Below, one piece after another: positions 1 to 7,043 of a DNA stretch of 33,743 bases; positions within the stretch are counted from its first letter, which is position 1, and each line of letters begins with the position of its first letter. The position numbers were made by a program, and so were the translations under genes. Source of the DNA: an uncultured Coriobacteriales bacterium (GTDB taxonomy: Bacteria > Actinomycetota > Coriobacteriia > Coriobacteriales > Eggerthellaceae); NCBI GenBank assembly GCA_946892075.1, contig CAMPNZ010000011.1, forward strand, positions 1-33,743. The letters run 5' to 3'. A model generated the notes under the pieces. That model worked only from the letters and a program-made list of their open reading frames with translations, made no database searches and was not told the origin of the DNA.

Positions 1-589
1 GAGAACCAGTTACTTTCTTAGCGTCACCATACGTAATTTTATCTCCAGTATGGGGGGTTGTCGCTAATAGCATAGCTTTCAAATTTTTATCGTTGAAAAT
101 AACCTCATCGCTATCTTTATGCTCTTGAGATAAATCTTGCTTAATCTGATTAAGTTCCTCTTGGGCAATTGTAGATTTCGGTGTGAAAACAGTTCCTGTC
201 AGTACAGAATCACCAGCAAGACGAATATCATGACCATTACGGTCAGGTGTTACATCATAACGCGTTTCGTGCTCTTGACCCCGCTCATCGTTAATTTTGA
301 TAGTATCATGACCGTCTGAAGAAGCGCCTGGTTTTTCCTTATCGTTTGGGTTTTGCGTTGAAGGATTTTCAGTAGGCTTCTGCTGTGGGTCTTGCGTCCC
401 CGATGCTGGTTTTTGAGGATGCTCTGGTGACGAATTGTCGGAGGACGGTATTGTTACTGGACCAAGGCTTCCCGGAACAGCAAACGCCGACGGTGCACCT
501 ACCGCAAGAGCACAGGCGGTTACAACACTAAAGGTTGCCCCTAGAATGCAAGGAGCAATAACGGTACGCTTTTTCTTTGTTTTCGCCAT
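1..589 (-). CDS. Secreted surface protein, N-terminal part (runs off left edge)
   Basis: The first 196 residues are visible and the C-terminus lies outside the window. ATG at 589 follows GGGAG about 8 nt upstream. The start MAKTKKKRT is a charged n-region. A hydrophobic stretch follows and ends near AFA|VPGS, giving a classical signal peptide of about 36 residues. Next comes a Pro/Gln/Glu/Ser-rich linker (roughly residues 40-75, with QKP, QNP and EKP motifs), then a region with short Asp/Lys/Thr-rich segments and no domain I recognise. The linker style resembles that of the 1103-residue surface protein at 26709-30020, so I infer a wall-associated protein, possibly also ending in cell-wall-binding repeats; that end cannot be seen. 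The leader is about 200 nt and carries a poly-G tract between promoter-like boxes. Confidence 0.75.
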   Translation of the reverse strand, partial: MAKTKKKRTVIAPCILGATFSVVTACALAVGAPSAFAVPGSLGPVTIPSSDNSSPEHPQKPASGTQDPQQKPTENPSTQNPNDKEKPGASSDGHDTIKINDERGQEHETRYDVTPDRNGHDIRLAGDSVLTGTVFTPKSTIAQEELNQIKQDLSQEHKDSDEVIFNDKNLKAMLLATTPHTGDKITYGDAKKVTGS

Positions 590-781
590 ATGAGATCTCC
601 CTTACCTACGATTTACCCGCTTGAACCCATATAAACCGCGATGCTTGCTTTGTGGAGTACACGCGTGCGAGGCACATTGCAAGCCCTTTCGTGTGTGGGC
701 TTGCCGCCAAGTTTTTTTAAAAAATTACGATCGTGTCCGAATTATGGGGTCCACATCACATCACACATATGTTTTCGAATA

Positions 782-808
782 AGATTAGCGTACTACCCCC
801 CCCCACAA
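782..808 (-). promoter_or_regulatory. Candidate promoter with poly-G9 spacer, upstream of the left-edge surface gene
   Basis: On the minus strand, TTGTGG (808-803) and TAATCT (787-782) are separated by 15 nt, and most of that spacer belongs to an uninterrupted run of nine G (plus-strand C 796-804). Adding two G would give the optimal 17-nt spacing. The run is seen directly. That the hexamers are a real promoter, and that tract length tunes it, is inference. Confidence 0.35.
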
Positions 809-941
809 GGTTACAAAAAGATGTTATTTTTCATAAAATTACTACATTACTGCGTGCGATAAGCGAAGCGCGGTGTAAAGGGTGAGGGGGCGGTGCAAGG
901 GACGCGCGGTCGCCCACGTACTGACGCGCGGGAGTACGAGG

Positions 942-1053
942 GCGACCGCGAGAGTGCAAGATGCGAACGCGGGCGACGCTGGATGCAAGGTGCGACCGCG
1001 AGAGTGCAAGGTGCGGGCGCGAGCGACGTGGGCAATGCTGGATGCAAGGTGCG
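942..1053. repeat. Imperfect short direct repeats
   Basis: Two copies of a 19-bp unit (942-960, 992-1010) interleave with two copies of a 17-bp unit (978-994, 1037-1053). Both are exact and occur in a GC-rich patch that contrasts with the AT-rich DNA on its left. Confidence 0.85.
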
Positions 1054-1137
1054 GGCGCGGGCGTCGCTGGCAATGCGCGGTGTAAGGGATACTGGAGATG
1101 CAAACACTGCCTGCATTCCAATAACAAGGCCGCGCGC

Positions 1138-1209
1138 CTATTTCGAGCGCTTCAACACATCAAACAGCACAGCGAATGGAAAAATAAGTAACATCGCAAT
1201 AAACGTCAT
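1138..1209 (-). CDS. Small hydrophobic peptide, 23 residues
   Basis: The reading frame MTFIAMLLIFPFAVLFDVLK... is 23 codons plus TAG. It consists of one strongly hydrophobic helix of about 16 residues followed by a basic tail (KRSK), as expected for a single-pass membrane micropeptide with the positive end on the cytoplasmic side. Support for expression: TAGGAG lies 7 nt before the ATG, and a promoter-like pair (TTGCCG, 17 nt, TTATAC) lies about 60 nt upstream. I do not recognise the family. Small membrane peptides of this size often regulate a transporter or act as type I toxins, but nothing nearby decides that. A homologue search on 23 residues will be weak; conservation of the start region and frame in relatives would be the useful test. 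Confidence 0.5.
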   Translation of the reverse strand: MTFIAMLLIFPFAVLFDVLKRSK

Positions 1210-1599
1210 GATAATCTCCTAACCGTATATCCACGAACAACGAAATAAGGCGTTGACGTTGCTTTACGGTATAAGTATTACAAAAAGGAAGCGGCAATTC
1301 ATTAGCTGTCAGCTAAACTTTTGCAAACTCAGGCTTGAAAGCCTGTGCCGATGAACCACCAAGCGTGCGCCTTGGAAGGCGAGCTTTTGCAATACGCACT
1401 TAATACGCGCTTGAAACAAGAAGTGGTCGCGCGCATTTGGAACGAGGGGCCGTGTTTGGAACTGGAATAAAAATTGGCACGAAACTGAGCACGGAAACTG
1501 GCACGGAACTGAGTACAAACGCCGGAAGCAACGTTTGAACGAACATTGAAGCAAAAACTAAATTGGGAATTAAAGCAAGAATTGGAAAGCTGCATAAAA
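1210..1599. other. Gene-free region with small hairpins and degenerate repeats
   Basis: Apart from the peptide promoter, it holds two compact inverted repeats (CAGGCTT-ga-AAGCCTG at 1330-1345, and CGCCTT-gg-AAGGCG at 1368-1381 followed by AGCTTTT) and degenerate direct repeats such as GGCACGAAACTGAGCAC at 1474-1490 and a near copy at 1500-1516. The second hairpin could be a weak plus-strand terminator. I see no gene. Confidence 0.55.
1269..1297 (-). promoter_or_regulatory. Candidate promoter for the 23-residue peptide
   Basis: TTGCCG (1297-1292) and TTATAC (1274-1269) are spaced by 17 nt on the minus strand, upstream of the peptide's ribosome-binding site. A weaker plus-strand pair (TTGACG at 1252-1257, TATTAC 17 nt later) overlaps it. 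Confidence 0.45.
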
Positions 1600-1676
1600 T
1601 GGTGCGCCGTGAGGGATTCGAACCCCCGACGTACTGATTCGTAGTCAGTCCCTCTATCCAGCTGAGGTAACGGCGC
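1600..1676 (-). tRNA. tRNA-Arg(ACG)
   Basis: A 77-nt cloverleaf on the minus strand. The acceptor stem GCGCCGT/ACGGCGC, discriminator A and an encoded CCA are all present. The anticodon stem ACTGA/TCAGT closes the 7-nt loop CTACGAA, giving anticodon ACG. The T arm has the usual GGTTCGAATCC-type loop. A34 of this tRNA is the standard target of TadA, encoded at 5302-5814. Confidence 0.97.
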
Positions 1677-2087
1677 ACGCACTGCGCGTTGAAACAAATT
1701 TCAACAGCTAGGTTATTGTACCGTACTATTGACGCTTGTCAAGAGCAATACTTGAAGATACTCCGTGCGCTACTGAGCATGCATGTAACGACGTCGCAGC
1801 GCAAAAAATGCGGGATAGGAACGCAGCGCCACGCGCGGTTTTATCATCGGCGCCACCCGTTACACCACCAGCAGCACTGCTGGCGGAACACGACGTGCCA
1901 CCAGCAACACCACAAACAGCAGCTTTCCTATGCCCGCACACGCTCAATCACACACAAAGGTACACATTGAGAACAGCCACGGGTGCATCAAGCAGGCTAA
2001 AACACCCGCAGTGCACCCGCACAAGCGCACACGCAAAAGCAGCAACAAGCTCATCACACAAACTGAAGCAGTCCCGCCGCAACGCTG
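1677..2087. other. Gene-free region between tRNA-Arg and the symporter
   Basis: Beyond the tRNA promoter it is Ala/Thr/Gln-codon-like low-complexity sequence (CAGCA, CACCA and CACAA runs). I see no start with a ribosome-binding site and no strong terminator for the symporter transcript that enters it from the right. Confidence 0.5.
1715..1742 (-). promoter_or_regulatory. Promoter of tRNA-Arg(ACG)
   Basis: A perfect TTGACA (1742-1737) and TACAAT (1720-1715) lie 16 nt apart on the minus strand, with the -10 box ending 38 nt before the mature tRNA. Confidence 0.75.
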
Positions 2088-3533
2088 CTATTCAGCTTCA
2101 GCCGCCTCAGCCGCCTCAGCAGCCTCCTGAACAGCGCATTTCGCACGAGGTGCCCGCGCCGCTTTCGCCACTAAGCCCGACAGCGCCACCAAACCAATCA
2201 CGTTCGGAATAACCATCAGCTGGTTAAAGAGGTCGGCAAGTTCCCACACCAAATCGTTCGACGCAAGCGAGCCCATAAAAATGAAGATGAGCGCGATAAC
2301 CGAAAACGTGGTAACAGCCGTTTTGCTTTTGTTCGGGAACAAATACTTCACGTTCAGTTTTGCAAACAAGTTCCATCCCAAAATCGTTGAGAACGCGAAC
2401 ATGAACAGGCATACTGCCACAAATGCGTTTCCACCAAACTCGCCAAGCAGCGAACCGAACGCAATTTGCGCCATGTTGGTTTTGCCGATGCCGCCCGCTA
2501 CTGCCTGCGCGTAATTTTGTGCAAGCGCGCCGTCGCCAACATACAAAGTAGAAATAACAACCAACGCGGTAATCGTAACTACCACGAAGGTGTCGATAAA
2601 CACGCCGATCATGGCAACAACACCCTGGTCATGTGGCTTTTCCACCTTGGCAAGCGCGTGAGCGTGAGGCGTAGAACCCATACCAGCTTCGTTGGAGAAC
2701 AGACCGCGTTTTGCGCCTTGCGAAATGGCCGCAATCAAACCAAATGCGCAACCGCCGATTTCGGCATGAGGATTAAACGCCATCGTGAAAATGCTTGCAA
2801 ATGCAGGCCCAACGTTTTGCGCGTTCACAATCAACACACCAATACCGCCGATGATATAAATAATGGCCATAATGGGAACAATTTTTTCGGTAACCGCCGC
2901 CAAGCGCTGCAAGTTACCCAGGAACACAAACGCGCACAGCAGCATAACGAGCAAGCCAACCATCCAGGTAGGAATGCTAAAAGCGGTGTGCATCGTTTCC
3001 GCGATAGAGTTTGCTTGCACCATACAGCCCATCAATCCAAGCGCCATAATAATTGCAATGGCGAAGAAGCCGGCAAGGAATTTGCCCAGGCCACCGTGGA
3101 AAGCGTAGGTGATATACCGCGCAGGACCGCCTTGAACTACACCGTCGTTGTCGGTAACGCGCGTGATCTGCGCAAGCACGGCCTCGGCGTAGTTTGTTGC
3201 CATGCCCAGAAGCGCAATAAGCCACATCCAGAAAATTGCGCCCGGGCCGCCCACCAGCACAGCACCGCACGCTCCAACGATGTTTCCCGTTCCTACCTGC
3301 GCCGCAACAGCGGTTGCAAGCGCCTGAAACGAGCTCATGCCGTCTTTATGCTTGGTGCCGTTAAGCGAGAAGCCGCCAAACAAGCGCGCAAGGCCTTCGC
3401 CGAAGCGACGAAACTGGATGCCGCGCGTGCGAATAGTGAAAAATATTCCCGCGCCCAGCAGCAGAAATACCAACACGTAATTCGACAAGTACGAATTGAT
3501 TGTTTGAACGATGTGAAGTAGTGCAGTTTCCAA
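2088..3533 (-). CDS. Sodium:alanine/glycine symporter, AGCS family
   Basis: The product is a polytopic inner-membrane symporter of 481 residues that takes up a small amino acid with Na+. Family features include the IRTRGIQFRRF segment after the first helix, ALATAVAAQVGTGNIVGACG, the GPGAIFWMW helix and SNEAGMGSTPHAHA. Length matches the family (about 450-490). I place the start at TTG 3533 because AAAGGAG lies 6 nt upstream and the protein then begins LETALLHIV, as AGCS proteins usually do; an upstream in-frame ATG would run the reading frame through the riboswitch. Glycine sensing by the leader suggests glycine (or alanine) as substrate, for uptake and probably catabolism. The C-terminus ends in an odd AEAAEAAEAAEAE-like tail encoded by a short tandem repeat. 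Confidence 0.92.
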   Translation of the reverse strand: METALLHIVQTINSYLSNYVLVFLLLGAGIFFTIRTRGIQFRRFGEGLARLFGGFSLNGTKHKDGMSSFQALATAVAAQVGTGNIVGACGAVLVGGPGAIFWMWLIALLGMATNYAEAVLAQITRVTDNDGVVQGGPARYITYAFHGGLGKFLAGFFAIAIIMALGLMGCMVQANSIAETMHTAFSIPTWMVGLLVMLLCAFVFLGNLQRLAAVTEKIVPIMAIIYIIGGIGVLIVNAQNVGPAFASIFTMAFNPHAEIGGCAFGLIAAISQGAKRGLFSNEAGMGSTPHAHALAKVEKPHDQGVVAMIGVFIDTFVVVTITALVVISTLYVGDGALAQNYAQAVAGGIGKTNMAQIAFGSLLGEFGGNAFVAVCLFMFAFSTILGWNLFAKLNVKYLFPNKSKTAVTTFSVIALIFIFMGSLASNDLVWELADLFNQLMVIPNVIGLVALSGLVAKAARAPRAKCAVQEAAEAAEAAEAE

Positions 3534-3613
3534 AATATTCTCCTTTGCTCGTGTGCACTGGATATATCTTGGACGGAGTACTTGGCACTTAAGCTGCAAG
3601 TACAAGCAGAATT

Positions 3614-3760
3614 CTCCGTCTTTTTGCCTGAGAGATTCGATTACAGGTACGCATCGTGCGTGGTGCGTGGTGCTTCGTGCGTGCAACTCGCGTGGTGCGT
3701 GGTGCGTTCGAAACGTCTGTAATCTTGCACCTTCGGCATTCATTTAAGAATTTTCCAGAG
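3614..3760 (-). promoter_or_regulatory. Glycine riboswitch aptamer (single) with expanded P3
   Basis: The minus strand carries the glycine-aptamer signatures in order: CTCTGG (3760-3755), GCCGAAGGTGCAAG (3737-3724), and CTCTCAGGCAAAAAGACGG near the 3' end (from 3634). P1 pairs CTCTG with CGGAG, P2 pairs ATTC with GAAT, and P3 is a perfect 8-bp stem GATTACAG/CTGTAATC (3724-3717 with 3646-3639). About 70 nt (3647-3716) are inserted in the P3 loop and consist mainly of CGCACCACG repeats. Only one core is visible, so this is a singleton rather than a tandem switch. Just 5', CAGAG-AACG-CTCTG could form a hairpin that competes with P1. It lies in the leader of the AGCS symporter. Confidence 0.93.
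3690..3707 (-). repeat. 18-bp dispersed repeat inside the riboswitch P3 loop
   Basis: The sequence ACGCACCACGCACCACGC on the minus strand recurs exactly, on the plus strand, at 7309-7326 upstream of modD. A second 16-bp partial copy lies at about 3658-3673 in the same loop. Confidence 0.85.
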
Positions 3761-3917
3761 CGTTCTCTGTTTCCAGTTTTGCGAAGCGCAGCTCGCGCGA
3801 GTGCATGCGCTGGGCAATTCAAGAAACTTCGTTGAACTATGTGTTCGCATTATTGCAAGGAGAAAGCGTGTGTACAAGTATAAAAATCAAATTTTACGGT
3901 GAATGGTAAAATTTTTC

Positions 3918-3944
3918 TGTAAACGGTGTAAACGGTGTAAACGG
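3918..3944. repeat. 9-bp tandem repeat, three copies
   Basis: TGTAAACGG is repeated three times without error immediately 3' of the broken dat gene (stop at 3953-3955). Confidence 0.95.
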
Positions 3945-3952
3945 TGCGCGTT

Positions 3953-4813
3953 TTATAACGCGCCCGCCACACTGTACCCCGTATACGCCTCAAATTCATC
4001 GGCAACAGCGCGCTGGATGCGGCGAAGCGTTGCTTCATCGTGGCCACCAACAGGCTCTCCGTTCATTTCGCGAATGCGAAGCGCAAACTTCGATGAGGAA
4101 CTTACAATTACTTCGTCGGCGTTCGCCAGCTCGTCAAGCGTAAAGGCGCGTTCGATAACGGGAATGCCCAGCTGTTAGCACGCTAAAATCAGATGCGTTT
4201 TTGCAATGCCGCGCAAAATGTGCTCGTCATTTGGGTGAGAACGAAACACGCCGTCTTTCAAGATGGAAATGTTTGAGTGCGCGCATTCTGTAACGATGCC
4301 GTCGCGATGCAAAACCGTTTCGCTGACCTGGGCATCTTGCGCCATTTGACTGTACAGCACTGCCGGCAGCAAATTGAGCGTTTTCACGTTGCCGTACTCG
4401 AAGCGCTTGTCGGCCGTTGTAATAACGGTGCCTTCATCGGTGATGGGGTCGATGCCTTGCGGGCGAATGAGCACCCACAGCTTGCCTTTCATGGCGGGGT
4501 CGAACACGTGGTTGCGCATCGAAACACCGCGGCTTACCTGCCAATACACGAAATGCGTTTCGCCGTCAACGCGCGACGTTAAATCGAGCAACAGCGTGCG
4601 AAGCTGCTCTTTTTCAAGCGGTATGCGGATGGAAAACGATGTAGCGCTTGAGTAAAAGCGATCGAGGTGCTCCTCAAGCAAGAACGGCTTGCCATGCGCT
4701 GCCATCGTGGCCTCATACACGCCGTCGCCAAAAAAGTGTGCGCGATCGAGAAATGGTACTTTTACCTGGTCAACAGTGCCAATTTCGCCGTCATAGTACG
4801 CTAAATTTTCCAT
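3953..4813 (-). pseudogene. dat: D-alanine aminotransferase-like gene with internal TAA
   Basis: A fold-type IV PLP aminotransferase, interconverting D-alanine and D-glutamate for peptidoglycan when intact. The frame opens at ATG 4813 (GGAGG 8 nt upstream) and shows RGVSMRNHVFD (about residues 95-105), the PLP lysine in GNVKTLNLL (K144) and the glutamate in GIVTECAHSNI (E176), numbering close to known D-amino-acid transaminases. Codon 213 is TAA (4177-4175). The same frame continues past it with LGIPVIERAFTLDELANADEVIVSS and ends at TAA 3955-3953, giving 286 codons in all, the normal family length. Only one base substitution (for example CAA or GAA to TAA) is needed to explain the break. The 212-residue product would lack part of the cofactor-binding half. 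Alternatives are a sequencing error or readthrough. Confidence 0.85.
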
Positions 4814-4847
4814 TGGGAACCTCCTTCATACCGCCACAACAAATCCA

Positions 4848-4916
4848 GCACCGTGCAGCCGTTCCCCATCGCTACGAACAGGGGCACCGTGCAGCCGTTC
4901 CCTATCGATGCGAACA
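4848..4916. repeat. 33-bp direct repeat, two copies
   Basis: Copies at 4848-4880 and 4884-4916 start GCACCGTGCAGCCGTTCCC and differ at only a few positions. They lie between dat and the tRNA-Ser pair. The rest of 4814-5044 shows nothing else I can name. Confidence 0.85.
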
Positions 4917-5044
4917 GCCGCAACAAAGCGCACATGCTGCTGATAATGGTATTCATTGTTACACATTAGGCGGGAATATCAAGATTGACTATGCTCAACG
5001 GCGCGCATGATTTACACACTGGAAACAGGCAACCGATTGCAAGC

Positions 5045-5075
5045 ACAAAAAAAGCCCAAGCGCTCGCCTGGGCTG
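5045..5075 (-). terminator. Rho-independent terminator of the tRNA-Ser pair
   Basis: On the minus strand AGCCCAGG and CTTGGGCT form a stem (5074-5053) around GCGAGCG, followed directly by seven T (5053-5047). It lies 8 nt past the 3' end of tRNA-Ser(GCT). Confidence 0.85.
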
Positions 5076-5082
5076 AAAATTC

Positions 5083-5173
5083 TGGCGGAGAAGTGGGGAT
5101 TCGAACCCCAGAATCGCTTGTGGCGATTACTCGCTTAGCAGGCGAGCACCTTCGGCCTCTCGGTCACTTCTCC
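5083..5173 (-). tRNA. tRNA-Ser(GCT)
   Basis: A 91-nt class II tRNA with acceptor GGAGAAG/CTTCTCC, discriminator G and encoded CCA. The anticodon loop CTGCTAA gives GCT. The long variable arm TCGCCACAAGCGA is typical of serine tRNAs. Confidence 0.97.
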
Positions 5174-5178
5174 ATAAC

Positions 5179-5266
5179 TGGCGGAGGAAGTAGGATTCGA
5201 ACCCACGGTACCTTGCAGCACAACAGTTTTCAAGACTGCCGCCTTCAACCACTCGGCCATTCCTCC
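5179..5266 (-). tRNA. tRNA-Ser(TGA)
   Basis: An 88-nt class II tRNA with acceptor GGAGGAA/TTCCTCC, discriminator G and encoded CCA. The anticodon loop CTTGAAA gives TGA. It lies 5 nt upstream of tRNA-Ser(GCT) and is surely co-transcribed with it, sharing the terminator at 5045-5075. Confidence 0.97.
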
Positions 5267-5289
5267 GCTAAACGCACAATAGAATACCA

Positions 5290-5295
5290 TATAAT
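5290..5295 (+). promoter_or_regulatory. -10 box placed for a leaderless tadA transcript
   Basis: A perfect TATAAT ends 6 nt before the tadA ATG at 5302, so transcription would begin at or next to the start codon. No Shine-Dalgarno sequence is visible. No good -35 hexamer stands 16-18 nt upstream, so the assignment is tentative. Confidence 0.45.
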
Positions 5296-5301
5296 ATACC
5301 T

Positions 5302-5814
5302 ATGAATGACCAAGATTACATGTATATTGCAATTGAAGAAGCAAAATCTGCCAAACGCGCAGGTGAAGTGCCTATTGGAGCAATTGTGGTTTTTCAGCCG
5401 ATAAATAAAGAAACGCGAAAACCGCTTGCTCCGGCGCAAATTGTTGCGAAAATGCACAATTGTCGCGAATTTCACGACGATCCGTGCGGGCATGCCGAGC
5501 TGAAAGCGTTGCAGGAAGCGGCGCGCGTGTTGGGCACGTGGCGTTTGAGCGATTGCACGGTGTACGTGACGCTTGAACCGTGCGTTATGTGTGCGGGCGC
5601 GATGCATCAGGCGCGCATTGCTCGCTGCGTGTGGGGAGCGCCAAATCCCAAGGCTGGAGCGCTGGGCTCGCTGTACGCGGTGCACGCGGACACGCGGCTT
5701 AACCATACCTTCGCCGTTGAGGGTGGCGTTCTTGAACACGAGTGCGCCGACGTGCTGCGCGAGTTTTTTGCGGACAAGCGCGGGCACAAACATGCAGGTG
5801 GGGAACGTGACTAA
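5302..5814 (+). CDS. tadA: tRNA(Arg) adenosine-34 deaminase
   Basis: TadA deaminates A34 of tRNA-Arg(ACG) to inosine so that one tRNA reads CGU, CGC and CGA codons. The 170-residue protein shows the zinc-deaminase motifs GHAELKAL (His and catalytic Glu) and PCVMCAGAM (two zinc cysteines), plus GEVPIGAIVV near the N-terminus and YAVHADTRLNH, typical of TadA. Between the first strand and the HAE motif there is a longer loop than usual (about residues 33-60). The start MNDQDYMYIAIEEA matches the family N-terminus; there is no ribosome-binding site, and the -10 box is almost on the ATG. It is followed after 50 nt by ispE on the same strand. Confidence 0.95.
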   Translation: MNDQDYMYIAIEEAKSAKRAGEVPIGAIVVFQPINKETRKPLAPAQIVAKMHNCREFHDDPCGHAELKALQEAARVLGTWRLSDCTVYVTLEPCVMCAGAMHQARIARCVWGAPNPKAGALGSLYAVHADTRLNHTFAVEGGVLEHECADVLREFFADKRGHKHAGGERD

Positions 5815-5864
5815 GCACACAGTAACGCACAACAGAAAACAACCAAGCAAGAAGGTGAATCGCT

Positions 5865-6938
5865 ATGCCTCGTTCGTCGGCTAACCCCCAGGTAGATGCC
5901 GCAAACAGCACGCTCTCGGTAACGGTGCAGTCGCCTGCCAAGGTGAACCTGTACCTGCACGTTGGTGCCAAACAACCCGACGGTTATCACGACGTTCGCA
6001 CGATTTTGCACACGCTTGACCTGCATGACACGCTTTCGATACGCTACACGCCTAGCCCCGCGCCCGCAAGCGCACAGGCGCAAGGAGTGCGCGTAACACT
6101 TCACATAAGCGATGCGCACGGGCGGCGTATTATGGCTGATAAGCCGCAGGATAACCTCATTACGAAGGCCTTGGTGCTGTATGCGCGGCGCGCGTGCGTT
6201 CCCGCGGGACACATTCACGTGCAAGCTGTTAAGCGCATCCCTGTTCAGGCGGGGCTTGGCGGCGGATCAAGCAATGCTGCCGCGGCGCTGTATGGAGCAA
6301 GCGTGCTGTTCCCCGCTGGCGTTGCGCTTGAAGAACTGGCGTGCGAACTGGGCTCTGACGTGGCTTTTTTCTTGCACGGAGGGTGCGGTTATTACACGCA
6401 GCGCGGCGATGTACTGCATCATCGGCTGCAAACCACCCAGCAGCCCCTTTGTCTTGTGAAGCCCGCTGCGGGGGTAAGCACGGCGCAAGCGTATGCGTGT
6501 TTCGATAGCATGCATGAAGGAAAGACGGGGGAAAGCGCCTGTTCAATGGATGGGTTGAAGCTGGAGGGAGTGCAGCCGGAAACCGCGCGACGGGAAACGG
6601 AGCAACCTGAAAGGTCGCAACGGGAGGAAGTGCAGCCAGAAACGATGCTCCATGCATCGAGCTTTTTTCACACGCGGGCGTTGCTGCACAACAATCTAAC
6701 CAGCGCGGCACTCGAGTGCTGTCCAGCGCTGCAAGCGCTTCACGAACAGTTTGCTTCGTGGCGCAATGAACTCCCTGATAAACGAGCATTTTTACTGTGT
6801 GGAAGCGGCTCGGCAAGCGTGCTGTTTTGTGAATCGCGCGAAGAGGCCCAGCGCTGTGCAGAAACTGCTGCTCAACAGGGGTATTGGTCGTTCGCGGGAG
6901 CGCTTTCCTGCTGCGGCGTGCAGGTTGTTCCGCTGTAA
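5865..6938 (+). CDS. ispE: 4-diphosphocytidyl-2-C-methyl-D-erythritol kinase
   Basis: IspE phosphorylates CDP-methylerythritol with ATP in the MEP route to isoprenoids. GHMP-kinase motifs are clear: SPAKVNLYLH (23-32), the phosphate loop GLGGGSSNAAAAL (130-142), GSDVAFFL with the catalytic aspartate (about 165) and CGSGSASVLF (312-321). At 357 residues it is about 60-70 longer than usual. Most of the excess is a hydrophilic insert at about 222-262 containing the repeated element (E)VQPET and many Glu/Arg/Gln, placed where the family has a variable loop. The start ATG has AAGGTG 7 nt upstream. It probably shares a transcript with tadA. dxs of the same pathway is at 14588-16690. Confidence 0.95.
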   Translation: MPRSSANPQVDAANSTLSVTVQSPAKVNLYLHVGAKQPDGYHDVRTILHTLDLHDTLSIRYTPSPAPASAQAQGVRVTLHISDAHGRRIMADKPQDNLITKALVLYARRACVPAGHIHVQAVKRIPVQAGLGGGSSNAAAALYGASVLFPAGVALEELACELGSDVAFFLHGGCGYYTQRGDVLHHRLQTTQQPLCLVKPAAGVSTAQAYACFDSMHEGKTGESACSMDGLKLEGVQPETARRETEQPERSQREEVQPETMLHASSFFHTRALLHNNLTSAALECCPALQALHEQFASWRNELPDKRAFLLCGSGSASVLFCESREEAQRCAETAAQQGYWSFAGALSCCGVQVVPL

Positions 6939-6950
6939 GCTGCGCCGCGC

Positions 6951-7006
6951 AACCTTCGCCTTGCACCTTCCGCCTTGGACCTTCCGTCGTGCACCTTCCG
7001 CCTTGC
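6951..7006. repeat. 14-bp tandem repeat, four copies
   Basis: The unit is ACCTTCCGCCTTGC with few changes (6951-6964, 6965-6978, 6979-6992, 6993-7006), starting 12 nt after the ispE stop. Confidence 0.9.
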
Positions 7007-7043
7007 GCCAACAAATTCATGCCGAAACGCATTTAATATGTTG

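Larger units (their letters stand above)
590..1137. other. Gene-free leader and repeat region
   Basis: This holds the long leader of the left-edge gene, including an 8-bp-stem hairpin at 679-704 (GCAAGCCC/GGGCTTGC) beside a T7/A6 stretch, the poly-G9 tract, and a GC-rich repeat patch at about 883-1083. In the patch, a 19-mer beginning GCGACCGCG occurs at 942-960 and 992-1010, and GCTGGATGCAAGGTGCG occurs at 978-994 and 1037-1053. Several frames stay open here only because the repeats lack stops. I see no convincing gene. Confidence 0.7.

Noticed and set aside
679..719. Rho-independent terminator on the plus strand
   Set aside because: The hairpin GCAAGCCC/GGGCTTGC is real, but the T run starts 7 nt after the stem and there is no plus-strand gene upstream. 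I keep it only as a leader hairpin.
883..1125. Several long overlapping open frames on both strands
   Set aside because: They arise from GC-rich short repeats without stop codons, have no ribosome-binding sites, and give Arg/Ala/Gly-rich translations in every frame.
2466..3521. A 351-residue plus-strand frame opposite the symporter
   Set aside because: It is a codon-bias shadow of a well-supported membrane transporter gene, with an Arg/His/Asn-rich translation lacking any domain.
3534..3743. A 70-residue N-terminal extension of the symporter
   Set aside because: It would translate the glycine riboswitch. The TTG at 3533 has a good ribosome-binding site and gives the family N-terminus.
4175..4813. 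A complete 212-residue aminotransferase
   Set aside because: Homology continues in the same frame for 73 codons beyond the stop, so this is a truncated gene and not a short natural form.
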